44,154 bases of DNA from an uncultured Lachnospiraceae bacterium. Its GTDB lineage: Bacteria; Bacillota; Clostridia; Lachnospirales; Lachnospiraceae. The position numbers were made by a program, and so were the translations under genes. Positions 25,120 to 33,220 of this stretch are shown in pieces. The notes under the pieces are model-generated. The model saw nothing but the letters and a program-made list of their open reading frames with translations. It was not told the origin of the DNA and searched no databases. The DNA is taken from positions 1-44,154 of the forward strand of contig CAMXPV010000033.1 of assembly GCA_947245585.1 (NCBI GenBank). Direction: 5' to 3'. Numbering within the stretch: position 1 is the stretch's first letter; each line of letters starts with the position of its first letter.

Positions 25120-25148
25120 TTGACAAAAAATGTTTACATATGTAGACT
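25120..25148 (+). promoter_or_regulatory. Promoter of blaI-blaR1
   Basis: A perfect TTGACA (25120-25125), 17 bases, then TAGACT (25143-25148). The -10 box lies inside the first operator dyad, so a bound repressor would block RNA polymerase. Confidence 0.7.
25132..25147. promoter_or_regulatory. BlaI-type operator 1
   Basis: GTTTACATATGTAGAC is a dyad with core TACATATGTA and one mismatched pair. The TACA-n2-TGTA core is the known site of BlaI/MecI repressors. It covers the spacer and -10 box. Confidence 0.75.
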
Positions 25149-25161
25149 ATAAAACAAGAGG

Positions 25162-25179
25162 TGTTTACGTTTGTAAACA
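25162..25179. promoter_or_regulatory. BlaI-type operator 2
   Basis: TGTTTACGTTTGTAAACA, seven perfect inverted pairs around four central bases. Its centre lies 31 bases, about three helix turns, from that of operator 1, so two repressor dimers can sit on the same face. Confidence 0.72.
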
Positions 25180-25231
25180 TTATGAAGGATCATAATACCA
25201 GGTAAGAAACGGTATAAGCCGGGAGGAAACT

Positions 25232-25603
25232 ATGAAAGATACAAAAATATCCGACGCGGAACTGGAAATTCTGGAAACGCTCTGGGCGGCAGGGGAAGCG
25301 CTGAATGCCAATGAGATTCGCGCGCGGCTAAATGAGAAAAGGGACTGGGAGCGCACCACGGTATTGACATTAATCCGCAGGCTCCTTGACAAAGGCGTGG
25401 TTGCGCAGGAAAAGAGGGAGGTCTATTATTATGCGCCGCTTGTGGCGCGAAATGATTATGTGAAAGAGGAGACGAAGAGTTTTTTGAATAAGTTCTTCAA
25501 AGGGAATGCGAGGAATCTGGCGGCAGCTTTGATTGAGGATGAGGATTTGAGCAGAGAGGACATTGAGGAACTGCGGGCGTATTTTCGGGACAGCTTCCGG
25601 TAG
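25232..25603 (+). CDS. blaI: BlaI/MecI/CopY-family repressor
   Basis: A 123-residue winged-helix repressor. The DNA-binding domain (about 1-75) has ISDAELEILETLWAAG, the recognition helix region WERTTVLTLIRRLLDKG and the wing VYYYAPL; the helical end (80-123) should form the dimer. In the known systems it is cut by its partner metalloprotease after a cell-wall signal. The ATG at 25232 has GGGAGG six bases upstream. Two operator dyads lie in its own promoter. The M56 peptidase gene follows after 42 bases. It has no cysteine pattern that would suggest copper sensing (CopY). Confidence 0.92.
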   Translation: MKDTKISDAELEILETLWAAGEALNANEIRARLNEKRDWERTTVLTLIRRLLDKGVVAQEKREVYYYAPLVARNDYVKEETKSFLNKFFKGNARNLAAALIEDEDLSREDIEELRAYFRDSFR

Positions 25604-25645
25604 GCAGGCGGGGAAATAGGCATTTACGGAGAGGAGAGGGGACTT

Positions 25646-27868
25646 ATGGAACAAATATTTCGCGTCATTTTATCATTGTCAGTATCGGGAAGCCTGGTCG
25701 GCCTGTTATTGTTGCTGTTTCGTCCGATTACCGGGAGAGTTTTTTCAAAGCGGTGGACGTATTATCTCTGGCTTCTGGTGCTTGTGAGACTGCTTATGCC
25801 GATTCACGGAAATATCAATTTGATGGAATATTTATCGGTGAATTTGGAGACGGCCGTCGGGAACTGGGCAGCAGATATGGGCAGCGGCGCGGATATTGCA
25901 GCATTGTCTGGCGGGACGGAAAGCGGGAATGTGCCGCATGGGGAGGTTGATACGACAGAGCTTGGGCAAAACACGGCGCAGGCTGGCCAGAGAACAGAAC
26001 AGGTTACAAAAAGCATAGAATGGTTTTCGATTGTGTGTGCAATATGGGTGTTTGGCGTTCTCTTTATGATGGCAAAAAGGATTTACGCGTATGGGCGTTT
26101 TGTAAATGGAGTCCGCGCGGTGCGCAGGCCTGTCACGGATGATAAGATATTGAGAAAAGGTGCGGAGATTCAGGGCAGGCTTGTCATCGGGAAAAGGGTG
26201 CCGATTTATGAGAGCGATGCGGTTGACAGTCCTATGCTGATTGGTTTTTGCAATCCTTCTATTTATCTGCCGTCGGCGCTTCTTGCACAGATGAGCGGCA
26301 AAGAGGACGAGATCTGCCTGATTCTGCACCACGAGTTAATTCATAATAGAAGACGGGACATTTGGTATAAGTGGCTGTTTCAGGCGGCGATTTGCGTGCA
26401 TTGGTTTAATCCGTTGGTATACGTATTTAATCGGAAATTTCATGTGGATTGTGAGCTTGCCTGTGACGAGGCGGTGATGGCGCTTTTGTCGGAGGAGGGG
26501 CGTAAGGCATACGGGAATGTGCTTCTCGATGTTGCACAGCAAAATTTAAATCCGGTCATGCATAAAAATGTGCCCACAATGACGCTGCTAGAGGAGAAGC
26601 GCACATTAAAGGAGCGGCTGCAGGGGATTGCCCGCTATCATAAGAAGGGAATTGTAATCGGGCTTTGTTCCGCGGCGGCGTTACTTTTGTTTATCGAAAT
26701 TGCGGTTATCTGCGGCGCGGCGGAGAATACCGGCTCGCAGGCGGCGGAAGAAGGAACGAAGCTAGGGAATTTTGCGGCCCGTGTCTGGGGACAGATTTCA
26801 GATTCTTCTTATGATTTGGGTGATTCACTGCGGATCGATAAGAAAGCGGTGCCGTATCGTATGTACGATGACGATGCCCTGATTGCCGGGGAGAGTGAGA
26901 GCGATACCTGGCGTGCCTATAATTACTGCGGTGGAGAAAACAGTGTGGACGTGTCGAAATTTGCCCTAAACGGTTCCGATGCTATGTGGATTCTTCAAAC
27001 CAATAAGGAGACGTCGTTGGAAGTAGATTCTCAATTTAATCTCCGAGACGGCCGCTTTAAGATTGTTTTGGTTAAACCCGATCTGACAGTACAGACGCTC
27101 AATGAGAGCGGGGAAAAGAGTACGGTAATGCTGACTCTTCCGCAGGGCCGGAATGTAATTAAGATGGTAGGACAGGAGGCCAAGTTAGAAGAAATCCATG
27201 TTACCTACGGCGGTATGAAAAAGGAAGATTTCGACGGTATCTATGGGGATGAGGACTTGGAATATGCCTATCAGGTACAGGAAGGCAAAAAGCCGATTGA
27301 TGTTTCCGGGTTGGAAGAGGCTTATCTGTACCTGAAAGAGGAAGATGGAAACAAACTGACGGAGCGCCTTCTGGAAGAATTACAGGCGGGCGGGCTTGAG
27401 GGGTTTGACAGCAAAATACTTGTGAAGATTGCGCCGGATATGGGTGAGAAGGGCGTGAGCGAGTGCCTGCGTTGTCTTATGCAGCGGGGCGCGGTGTCTG
27501 TGTCGGATTGGGAAGAGATTTTTCTCTATTCTGACACGGAGCTGTCGGCCAAATATCTTGCAGAAGCATTGCAGGAGGGCAATGCAAGCGGATTTAATTA
27601 CAAAATGTTAAGGCAGATCTGCTATCAGGTTTCCTCAAAATCCCTGACAGATATCGTAATGGCGCTTGATCGGGACGGTTTGTCCTATGACGCCCTGATA
27701 AACGATGTGCTTCCTTTCGTGCAGAAACAGGACGAAGCCGTGACGTGTGTCTGCTGTTATATTGATTTTGGCAACGTCCTGTCGGACGACCAACTGCGGG
27801 AGATTGAGGGTTATCTTGATGAAGATGGGTTTTATCAGGTTGTGGAGTATAATGGGAAGTGGAAATAA
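25646..27868 (+). CDS. blaR1: BlaR1-like M56 metallopeptidase with an unusual sensor domain
   Basis: A 740-residue membrane protease. Membrane segments lie at about 3-27, 35-53, 122-148 and 332-357. Between the last two is the M56 peptidase with the zinc motif HELIH (229-233) and a downstream glutamate in CELACDEAV. In BlaR1/MecR1 the C-terminal part is a penicillin-binding domain with an S-x-x-K serine. Here residues about 358-740 show no such domain. Instead there is a beta-rich part (about 370-545) and a helical part with repeated L-x-E-L-Q-A-G-type helices (about 555-725). The ligand is therefore unlikely to be a beta-lactam recognised in the usual way. The protein should release BlaI from the operators upstream. 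Its 3' end overlaps the sirtuin gene by 34 bases. Confidence 0.88.
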   Translation: MEQIFRVILSLSVSGSLVGLLLLLFRPITGRVFSKRWTYYLWLLVLVRLLMPIHGNINLMEYLSVNLETAVGNWAADMGSGADIAALSGGTESGNVPHGEVDTTELGQNTAQAGQRTEQVTKSIEWFSIVCAIWVFGVLFMMAKRIYAYGRFVNGVRAVRRPVTDDKILRKGAEIQGRLVIGKRVPIYESDAVDSPMLIGFCNPSIYLPSALLAQMSGKEDEICLILHHELIHNRRRDIWYKWLFQAAICVHWFNPLVYVFNRKFHVDCELACDEAVMALLSEEGRKAYGNVLLDVAQQNLNPVMHKNVPTMTLLEEKRTLKERLQGIARYHKKGIVIGLCSAAALLLFIEIAVICGAAENTGSQAAEEGTKLGNFAARVWGQISDSSYDLGDSLRIDKKAVPYRMYDDDALIAGESESDTWRAYNYCGGENSVDVSKFALNGSDAMWILQTNKETSLEVDSQFNLRDGRFKIVLVKPDLTVQTLNESGEKSTVMLTLPQGRNVIKMVGQEAKLEEIHVTYGGMKKEDFDGIYGDEDLEYAYQVQEGKKPIDVSGLEEAYLYLKEEDGNKLTERLLEELQAGGLEGFDSKILVKIAPDMGEKGVSECLRCLMQRGAVSVSDWEEIFLYSDTELSAKYLAEALQEGNASGFNYKMLRQICYQVSSKSLTDIVMALDRDGLSYDALINDVLPFVQKQDEAVTCVCCYIDFGNVLSDDQLREIEGYLDEDGFYQVVEYNGKWK

Positions 27869-28695
27869 GAAAGCGCTTCCCCGATATCCCCGTCAATACA
27901 AATTGACTGCTGTTCGATTTCTTTCGGACAGACCGCTTCTCCCTTATTGATACAGACATAGACGGCATTAGGATTTTCAGCCGTCATCTGCCAGAAAGGA
28001 TATTTGATAATGCCCGGGGTATTGCCGCCGACACCCAGTTCCAGATACAGAATGTTTGATTCTTTATGCGTGCGTATAAAATCCTGATACCGCCCGGATG
28101 CTGTATGCCAACCGCTGTCCTCGACAAAAGTGTGGTCGGCCCGTAAATTCATGGACATGGGCGCGCCGCAAACAGGGCAATAGGGGATTAATTCGGACGG
28201 AACACGCATATGCTTCTGTTCGGCAACCATTTTCTTCACCACGGATTCATTGTCGTAAGTCTGGTCATGGCAGGGCTTGGAACACTGCCATAGCCCGTAA
28301 TCGCCCTGTGTGTAAAAGAGTCTTTGCTTGTCAAAGCCGGCTTTTTGAAAGCAGTGGTCTACATTTGTTGTCAAAACAAAATAGTCATTGTCCCGTACCA
28401 GACGATATAGGTCATTGTAGACGCTTTTCGGCGCATCCTGATAGCGGTTGATCAAAATATAACGGCTCCAGTAGGCCCAATATTCTTCTAAAGTCTCATA
28501 GGGATAGAAGCCTGCCGAATACATATCCCTGAAACCGTATTTTTCTATAAAATCCGAAAAATTCTCCTCAAAGCGTTTCCCGGAATAGGTAAATCCGGCG
28601 GAGGTGGACAGTCCGGCGCCTGCCCCGATTACAATGGCATCGGCGTTATCCAAGCAGTTGTTTGTAGATTTCATAGTCGTTATCTTTGAACACAT
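27835..28695 (-). CDS. Class M sirtuin (SirTM), probable protein ADP-ribosyltransferase
   Basis: A 286-residue sirtuin-fold enzyme. NAD-binding parts are GAGAGLSTSAGF (24-35) and TTNVDH (109-114). The catalytic histidine of deacetylating sirtuins is replaced by Q130 in YTQGDYG, as in class M sirtuins, which transfer ADP-ribose to a protein. Zinc ligands are C138, C142, C173 and C176. The ATG at 28695 has a perfect GGAGGTGAT five bases upstream and lies 50 bases inside the macrodomain gene, so the two are tightly coupled. In Staphylococcus and Streptococcus this pair modifies a lipoylated GcvH-like protein; no such gene or lipoate ligase is seen here, so the target is unknown. Confidence 0.9.
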   Translation of the reverse strand: MCSKITTMKSTNNCLDNADAIVIGAGAGLSTSAGFTYSGKRFEENFSDFIEKYGFRDMYSAGFYPYETLEEYWAYWSRYILINRYQDAPKSVYNDLYRLVRDNDYFVLTTNVDHCFQKAGFDKQRLFYTQGDYGLWQCSKPCHDQTYDNESVVKKMVAEQKHMRVPSELIPYCPVCGAPMSMNLRADHTFVEDSGWHTASGRYQDFIRTHKESNILYLELGVGGNTPGIIKYPFWQMTAENPNAVYVCINKGEAVCPKEIEQQSICIDGDIGEALSYFHFPLYSTT

Positions 28696-29419
28696 TAAAA
28701 ATCACCTCCGGGCTGTTTTCGTTTTTTCTCTGGTAATCCAGTACGGTTTGGACTGCTATTTCGGCGGCCTGCTTGTTGGGGAAATGGAACTCTCCCGTGG
28801 AAATACAGCAGAAAGCAACGCTTTTAAGTTGATATGTTGATGCAAGTTCCAGACAGGAGCGGTAACAATTCGACAACAGGGCGCAATCCTGTTTGGTAAC
28901 GTCTCCATGGATAATCGGGCCGACTGTATGAAGAACGTGGCGGCAGGGAAGATTGTAGGCTTTTGTGATTTTGGCTGTTCCAGTCGGCTCTTCTATCTGC
29001 TGCTTTTCCATAATGCGGGAGCATTCCAGACGGAGCTGCACCCCTGCGGCAGAATGGATGGCATTGTCGATACACCCGTGACAGGGGACGAAACAGCCCA
29101 ATAATGCGCTGTTAGCCGCATTTACAATGGCATCGCATTGCAGCGTGGTGATATCGCCCTGCCAGAGATAAATGTGATCCTGCACAGGCCGAAGACTGGC
29201 GAGGGTTGTAATTCCTTTTCGCGCAGTCTCTTCCTGCAAATATGCGTCCTGTATGCTTAAAAATGTCTCTGATACGGGGCCGGGCATACGGATATTGAAC
29301 AGGGAACGGAGCAGATTTTTCTGCTCCTGTTCATCCGCCGGAATAGCCATATCCGTGTACCGGGGCTGTTCCTGTAAAAGATATTTCATTAAATAAATTC
29401 TTTTTTCTGTCTGTGTCAT
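28646..29419 (-). CDS. Zinc-binding macrodomain ADP-ribosylhydrolase
   Basis: A 257-residue macrodomain protein of the Zn-Macro type found linked to class M sirtuins. A helical N-terminal part (1-80) precedes the macrodomain, with WQGDITTLQCDAIVNAANS (86-104) for ADP-ribose and CFVPCHGCID (109-118), whose C109 or C113, H114 and C116 are the expected zinc ligands in the catalytic loop. It should remove the ADP-ribose that the sirtuin adds, making modification reversible. It starts six bases after the MBL-like gene's stop codon, with no strong ribosome binding site, which suggests translational coupling. Its end overlaps the sirtuin by 50 bases. Confidence 0.9.
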   Translation of the reverse strand: MTQTEKRIYLMKYLLQEQPRYTDMAIPADEQEQKNLLRSLFNIRMPGPVSETFLSIQDAYLQEETARKGITTLASLRPVQDHIYLWQGDITTLQCDAIVNAANSALLGCFVPCHGCIDNAIHSAAGVQLRLECSRIMEKQQIEEPTGTAKITKAYNLPCRHVLHTVGPIIHGDVTKQDCALLSNCYRSCLELASTYQLKSVAFCCISTGEFHFPNKQAAEIAVQTVLDYQRKNENSPEVIFNVFKDNDYEIYKQLLG

Positions 29420-29425
29420 AGCTGT

Positions 29426-30217
29426 TTAGGCAAAGAAGAATCCGGATGTCATGTCAAGATAATTTTGACCGCTGTACTGCGGATACTGCCTGCCAACCTC
29501 CGTTTTAAATTCGTCTGCATTTTTGACATCTGCGGCAATTTTTTTGAGATTTTCCAGATAGTCGATCTTAGTCTGAGCATCTTTCAAATCCTCCGGCGTG
29601 TAGTGAGAGGTAAGGATCAGATCATAGCCCTTTTTGATGTAGCTGCGAAGCTCCGCAATCATTGCGTCGGCATGACCTGCCCCGGCAACGATGGAATGGC
29701 AGTCATGTCCCAACATATGGGTGTAAACTGCGTTGATTTCGGGGATCTCTATATCAAAGGCATCGTCGGTCTGCTTGATGACAAAATCAATGCCGCCGAT
29801 CGTGGTCTTGCCTGCCTCGATCACGTTGGTAATTTTGTGAATGGAGTGATCGAAGATTTCTCCGAATGCGCCGGTAAAATTATCAATCAGAGCTTTGCCG
29901 CCGTCGGTTTTCGAATAGTCAACGGCATTCTGGGTCGCATATTTGGGGACATCGGGAAGGAATGTTGCGCCTGCGCCATGGTAAGCGACGAGCATACCTT
30001 CGACCTTAATATTTTTGAGGTATTCGGCAAGTTCTTTGTTGTTGTCGAAGAAACACGGGGATTCAATGATAACAGCTTTGCCGTTTTTTTCAACGACGAA
30101 CACCTCGTCGTTAATGAAGTCATTGGTCTTGTAGGCGTGCAGTTTGATACTGCCAAAATCATAGACATTCATTTCTCCTTTAGCGAGCTTTACAGTTTGA
30201 AATACGTTTTTGTTCAT
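29426..30217 (-). CDS. Metallo-beta-lactamase-fold protein with degenerate metal site
   Basis: A 263-residue cytoplasmic protein whose strand order fits the metallo-beta-lactamase fold (HAYKTNDFINDEVFVVE, then KAVIIESPCF as the early strands). At the place of the usual H-x-H-x-D-H motif it reads YHGAGATFLPD, so only the first histidine is kept. Later histidines remain in HMLGHDCHSIV and LTSHYTPED. Hydrolase activity is therefore uncertain; a lactonase-like or binding role is possible. The ATG has GGAGG eight bases upstream. It is the first gene of the operon with the Zn-macrodomain and sirtuin genes and faces the HxlR regulator across 148 bases. Confidence 0.72.
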   Translation of the reverse strand: MNKNVFQTVKLAKGEMNVYDFGSIKLHAYKTNDFINDEVFVVEKNGKAVIIESPCFFDNNKELAEYLKNIKVEGMLVAYHGAGATFLPDVPKYATQNAVDYSKTDGGKALIDNFTGAFGEIFDHSIHKITNVIEAGKTTIGGIDFVIKQTDDAFDIEIPEINAVYTHMLGHDCHSIVAGAGHADAMIAELRSYIKKGYDLILTSHYTPEDLKDAQTKIDYLENLKKIAADVKNADEFKTEVGRQYPQYSGQNYLDMTSGFFFA

Positions 30218-30321
30218 GATAAAGTCCTCCCTGTTTTGTTTTTTGTGACTTGTTTTTTGCTGCTTGTAAGATTACAATATATCCGTAAAGAGCAAACGTA
30301 AAGTAAGCACTTTATTGTGCC

Positions 30322-30343
30322 ATAGTTACCAAAAAGAAACTAT
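30322..30343. promoter_or_regulatory. Dyad in the divergent promoter region, candidate HxlR operator
   Basis: ATAGTT (30322-30327) and AACTAT (30338-30343) form a perfect six-base inverted repeat with a ten-base spacer. A second dyad, GCAC-TTTATT-GTGC, lies at 30307-30320, and GTAAAG occurs twice at about 30281-30305. The site could control both the HxlR-ABC side and the sirtuin operon. Confidence 0.45.
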
Positions 30344-30365
30344 TGTGAAGAAATGGGGGATTTCC

Positions 30366-30713
30366 ATGGAAAAAAATTTGCCGGCCTGTCCGGTAGAAAC
30401 AACACTGATGCTGATCAGCGACCGTTGGAAGGTGTTAATTATCCGTGATTTGCTAGATGGTACGAAACGGTTTGGGGAATTAAAAAAATCTGTCGGAAAT
30501 GTGTCCCAAAAGGTATTGACGGCAAATTTGCGTTCTATGGAAGAGAGTGGTCTGCTCACCCGGAAGGTATATCCGGAAGTGCCGCCGAAGGTGGAATACA
30601 CGCTGACGGAGACGGGTTACAGTCTAAAACCGGTTTTAGATGCCATGGTGGCATGGGGCACGGAGTATAAACAGAGAAAATTAGTAATAATTGGAGAAAA
30701 GGATTTGCCATGA
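30366..30713 (+). CDS. HxlR-family transcriptional regulator
   Basis: A 115-residue winged-helix regulator. Family marks are ACPVETTLMLISDRWK at the start, FGELKKSVGNVSQKVLTANL as the recognition region and YTLTETGYSL in the wing. C8 is the N-terminal cysteine that in relatives such as YodB and HypR senses oxidants, quinones or aldehydes. The ATG at 30366 has GGGGGA five bases upstream; longer frames lack a site and start inside the dyad region. It overlaps the ABC exporter gene by four bases (ATGA), and is divergent from the MBL-like/macrodomain/sirtuin operon. Confidence 0.9.
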   Translation: MEKNLPACPVETTLMLISDRWKVLIIRDLLDGTKRFGELKKSVGNVSQKVLTANLRSMEESGLLTRKVYPEVPPKVEYTLTETGYSLKPVLDAMVAWGTEYKQRKLVIIGEKDLP

Positions 30714-32482
30714 ACACACAGGAAAATACAAGAATTTATCAATCAGGGGAACTGTTCAGGAGGTTTCTTCCCTACTATAAAAAATATTTACATATCGTTG
30801 TTATTGATTTGTTTTGTGCCGCGTTGACCACCGTCTGCGAACTGGTTCTGCCGATGATTATCCGGTTTATCACCAATGCGGGGATGAACGACTTAGCGTC
30901 GCTGACGGTAGCGGTTGTTTTACGGTTAGGTGCGTTATATCTGGTTTTGCGGATTGTCGATACCATAGCCAACTTTTATATGGCTTACACGGGACATGTG
31001 ATGGGCACGCGGATTGAGACGGACATGCGGCGGGACGCTTACGCCCATTTGCAGAAGCTGTCGGACACTTACTATAATAATACCAAAGTAGGTCAGATCA
31101 TGGGGCGTATCACCAACGATCTTTTTGACGTGACGGAATTTTCCCACCATTGTCCGGAGGAGTTTTTTATTGCGGGAATCAAGGCAGTGATTTCCTTTAT
31201 TATTTTAGGCAGAATTAGTCTGGGGCTGACCCTGATTATCTTTGCTGTGGTGCCGATTATGGCGGTGACCTGTACCGTCATCAATTTGCGGATGCGGGAG
31301 GCCTTCCGCAAACAGCGGGTGCAGATCGGCGAGTTGAATGCCCGCATCGAGGACAGTCTTCTGGGACAGAAGGTGGTTAAGGCCTTTACGAACGAGGAGA
31401 AGGAAAAGGAGAAATTCGAGCAGGACAATCAAAATTTCTTTGCGATTAAGAAAGAGACGTACCGCTTTATGGCGGCTTTTCAGACCACTACGAGAGCGTT
31501 CGACGGGTTGATGTATCTGGTGCTTCTGGTGGCGGGCGGCATTTTTATGGTATATGGGAAAATTGCGCCCGGCGATCTGGTGGCCTATGTGATGTATGTG
31601 ACGACATTGATTGCCACCATCCGTCGGATTATCGAGTTTGCGGAGCAGTTTCAGCGGGGCATGACAGGTATTGAGCGTTTTGTACAGATCATGGACAGCG
31701 ATATCGAGATTTTTGACGAGCCGGGTGCAGTGGTATGTGTGAATCCACAGGGTAATATTTCTTTCCACAATGTAAGCTTTGAGTATCCCGACGATCACAA
31801 TGTCGTTTTCAGGAACTTGAATTTGGATATTCATGCCGGAGAAAAGATTGCTATTGTGGGGCCTTCCGGTGGCGGAAAGACCACGCTCTGCAATTTGATT
31901 CCCCGGTTTTACGACATTGATCAGGGAGAAATTTTACTGGATGGGGAAAATATTCACCGCTATACGATTAAAAGTCTGCGGCAGAATATCGGTATGGTAC
32001 AGCAGGACGTGTATCTGTTTTCCGGCACAGTCTATGAAAATATCGCCTACGGGCGGGAGAATGCCTCGCGGGAGGAAGTGGTCGAAGCCGCAAAGCAGGC
32101 GGGCGCGCATGAGTTTATTACAGCGCTCAAAGATGGATATGATACCTATGTGGGCGAACGGGGCGTTAAACTGTCCGGCGGGCAGAAACAGCGGATCAGC
32201 ATAGCCCGGGTATTTTTGAAGAATCCGCCGATTCTGATTATGGATGAGGCAACCTCCGCCCTGGACAATGAGAGCGAATTTCAGGTGGCAAAATCGTTGG
32301 AGGCGTTGGCCAAGGGCAGAACCACGGTTACCATTGCCCACAGGCTGTCGAGTATCCGCAATTCCGACCGCATTCTGGTGCTGACGGAGGAGGGAATCGT
32401 CGAGGAGGGAACCCACGAGACTTTGCTTGCCCAGGACGGGATTTATCATCATTTCTATGTGACGGCGAATGAGTTAAAGTAG
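30710..32482 (+). CDS. ABC exporter, fused permease and ATPase
   Basis: A 590-residue half-transporter of the type I exporter (MsbA/LmrA-like) class. Six membrane segments lie in residues 20-310. The ATPase domain has Walker A GPSGGGKTT (about 383-391), the signature LSGGQKQR (about 488) and Walker B ILIMDEATSALD (about 507). It works as a dimer in the membrane to export drugs, lipids or peptides; with only one half-transporter gene here a homodimer is expected. Coupling to the HxlR gene suggests substrate-induced expression of a detoxification pump. A response regulator gene starts nine bases after the stop, so the transcript may continue into it. Confidence 0.92.
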   Translation: MNTQENTRIYQSGELFRRFLPYYKKYLHIVVIDLFCAALTTVCELVLPMIIRFITNAGMNDLASLTVAVVLRLGALYLVLRIVDTIANFYMAYTGHVMGTRIETDMRRDAYAHLQKLSDTYYNNTKVGQIMGRITNDLFDVTEFSHHCPEEFFIAGIKAVISFIILGRISLGLTLIIFAVVPIMAVTCTVINLRMREAFRKQRVQIGELNARIEDSLLGQKVVKAFTNEEKEKEKFEQDNQNFFAIKKETYRFMAAFQTTTRAFDGLMYLVLLVAGGIFMVYGKIAPGDLVAYVMYVTTLIATIRRIIEFAEQFQRGMTGIERFVQIMDSDIEIFDEPGAVVCVNPQGNISFHNVSFEYPDDHNVVFRNLNLDIHAGEKIAIVGPSGGGKTTLCNLIPRFYDIDQGEILLDGENIHRYTIKSLRQNIGMVQQDVYLFSGTVYENIAYGRENASREEVVEAAKQAGAHEFITALKDGYDTYVGERGVKLSGGQKQRISIARVFLKNPPILIMDEATSALDNESEFQVAKSLEALAKGRTTVTIAHRLSSIRNSDRILVLTEEGIVEEGTHETLLAQDGIYHHFYVTANELK

Positions 32483-32491
32483 GAGAGATAG

Positions 32492-33205
32492 ATGACGGAA
32501 CGTGTAAAACAGCGGATTTTAATTGTAGAGGATGACCGTCCGCTTGCGGGCGGCCTGTGCCGCGCCCTGCAAAACGACAGCATAGAGGCGGTAGGCTGCC
32601 ATACCCTGAGGGAAGCGGAGAAATTGCTTCGCGACACAGAGCCGGGGTTTGATCTGGTGGTGCTAGATGTGAACCTGCCGGACGGAAACGGCTTTGATTT
32701 CCTACAAACAATAAGGCCAAAATATGACATATGTGTCATCATGCTGACGGCAAATGACATGGAGACAGATATCGTGGCGGGACTGGAAGCGGGCGCGGAC
32801 GACTATATTACCAAACCTTTCAGCCTTGCGGTGCTGCGGGCGCGTGTGGCCACACAGCTTCGGCGGGTGGAGGCAAAAAGGCGGGACAGCGGGGCAGACA
32901 TTGAAACGATGTACGAAGACTGGATCTGTGACGGTGACTACCGGTTTCATTTTGCTAAAATGCTTTTTTATCATGGAGAGGAACAGGTTGAGCTGAGCAA
33001 GAGCGAGCAGAAACTTCTTCATTTTCTGGTGGAAAACAGTGGTATCACCTTGACCAGAGACAGACTGCTCGACTGCATCTGGTCTGTGGATGCAGAGTTT
33101 GTGGATGAAAATACGCTGTCTGTTACGGTAAAACGCCTGCGGGACAAGCTAGGCGCGCAGGATAGGATTAAGACGGTGTACGGGATCGGGTATCGGTGGG
33201 AGTGA
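32492..33205 (+). CDS. OmpR-family response regulator
   Basis: A 237-residue regulator. Receiver: D14/D15, phospho-acceptor D59 in VVLDVNLPDG and K108 in YITKPFS. The winged-helix domain covers about 140-237 (LSKSEQKLLHFLVENSG ... VYGIGYRWE). AGGAGAG stands upstream of the ATG. The partner kinase gene follows after 15 bases. The set regulator-kinase-ATPase-FtsX permease is that of antimicrobial-peptide sensing modules such as BceRS-AB, so this protein probably activates the ABC genes downstream through the site near 34157. Confidence 0.92.
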   Translation: MTERVKQRILIVEDDRPLAGGLCRALQNDSIEAVGCHTLREAEKLLRDTEPGFDLVVLDVNLPDGNGFDFLQTIRPKYDICVIMLTANDMETDIVAGLEAGADDYITKPFSLAVLRARVATQLRRVEAKRRDSGADIETMYEDWICDGDYRFHFAKMLFYHGEEQVELSKSEQKLLHFLVENSGITLTRDRLLDCIWSVDAEFVDENTLSVTVKRLRDKLGAQDRIKTVYGIGYRWE

Positions 33206-33220
33206 TGGGAGGCGCTTTTT

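Noticed and set aside
29465..30301. 278-codon plus-strand frame
   Set aside because: Antisense of the MBL-like gene, which has a good ribosome binding site and fits an operon; the plus-strand product resembles no family.
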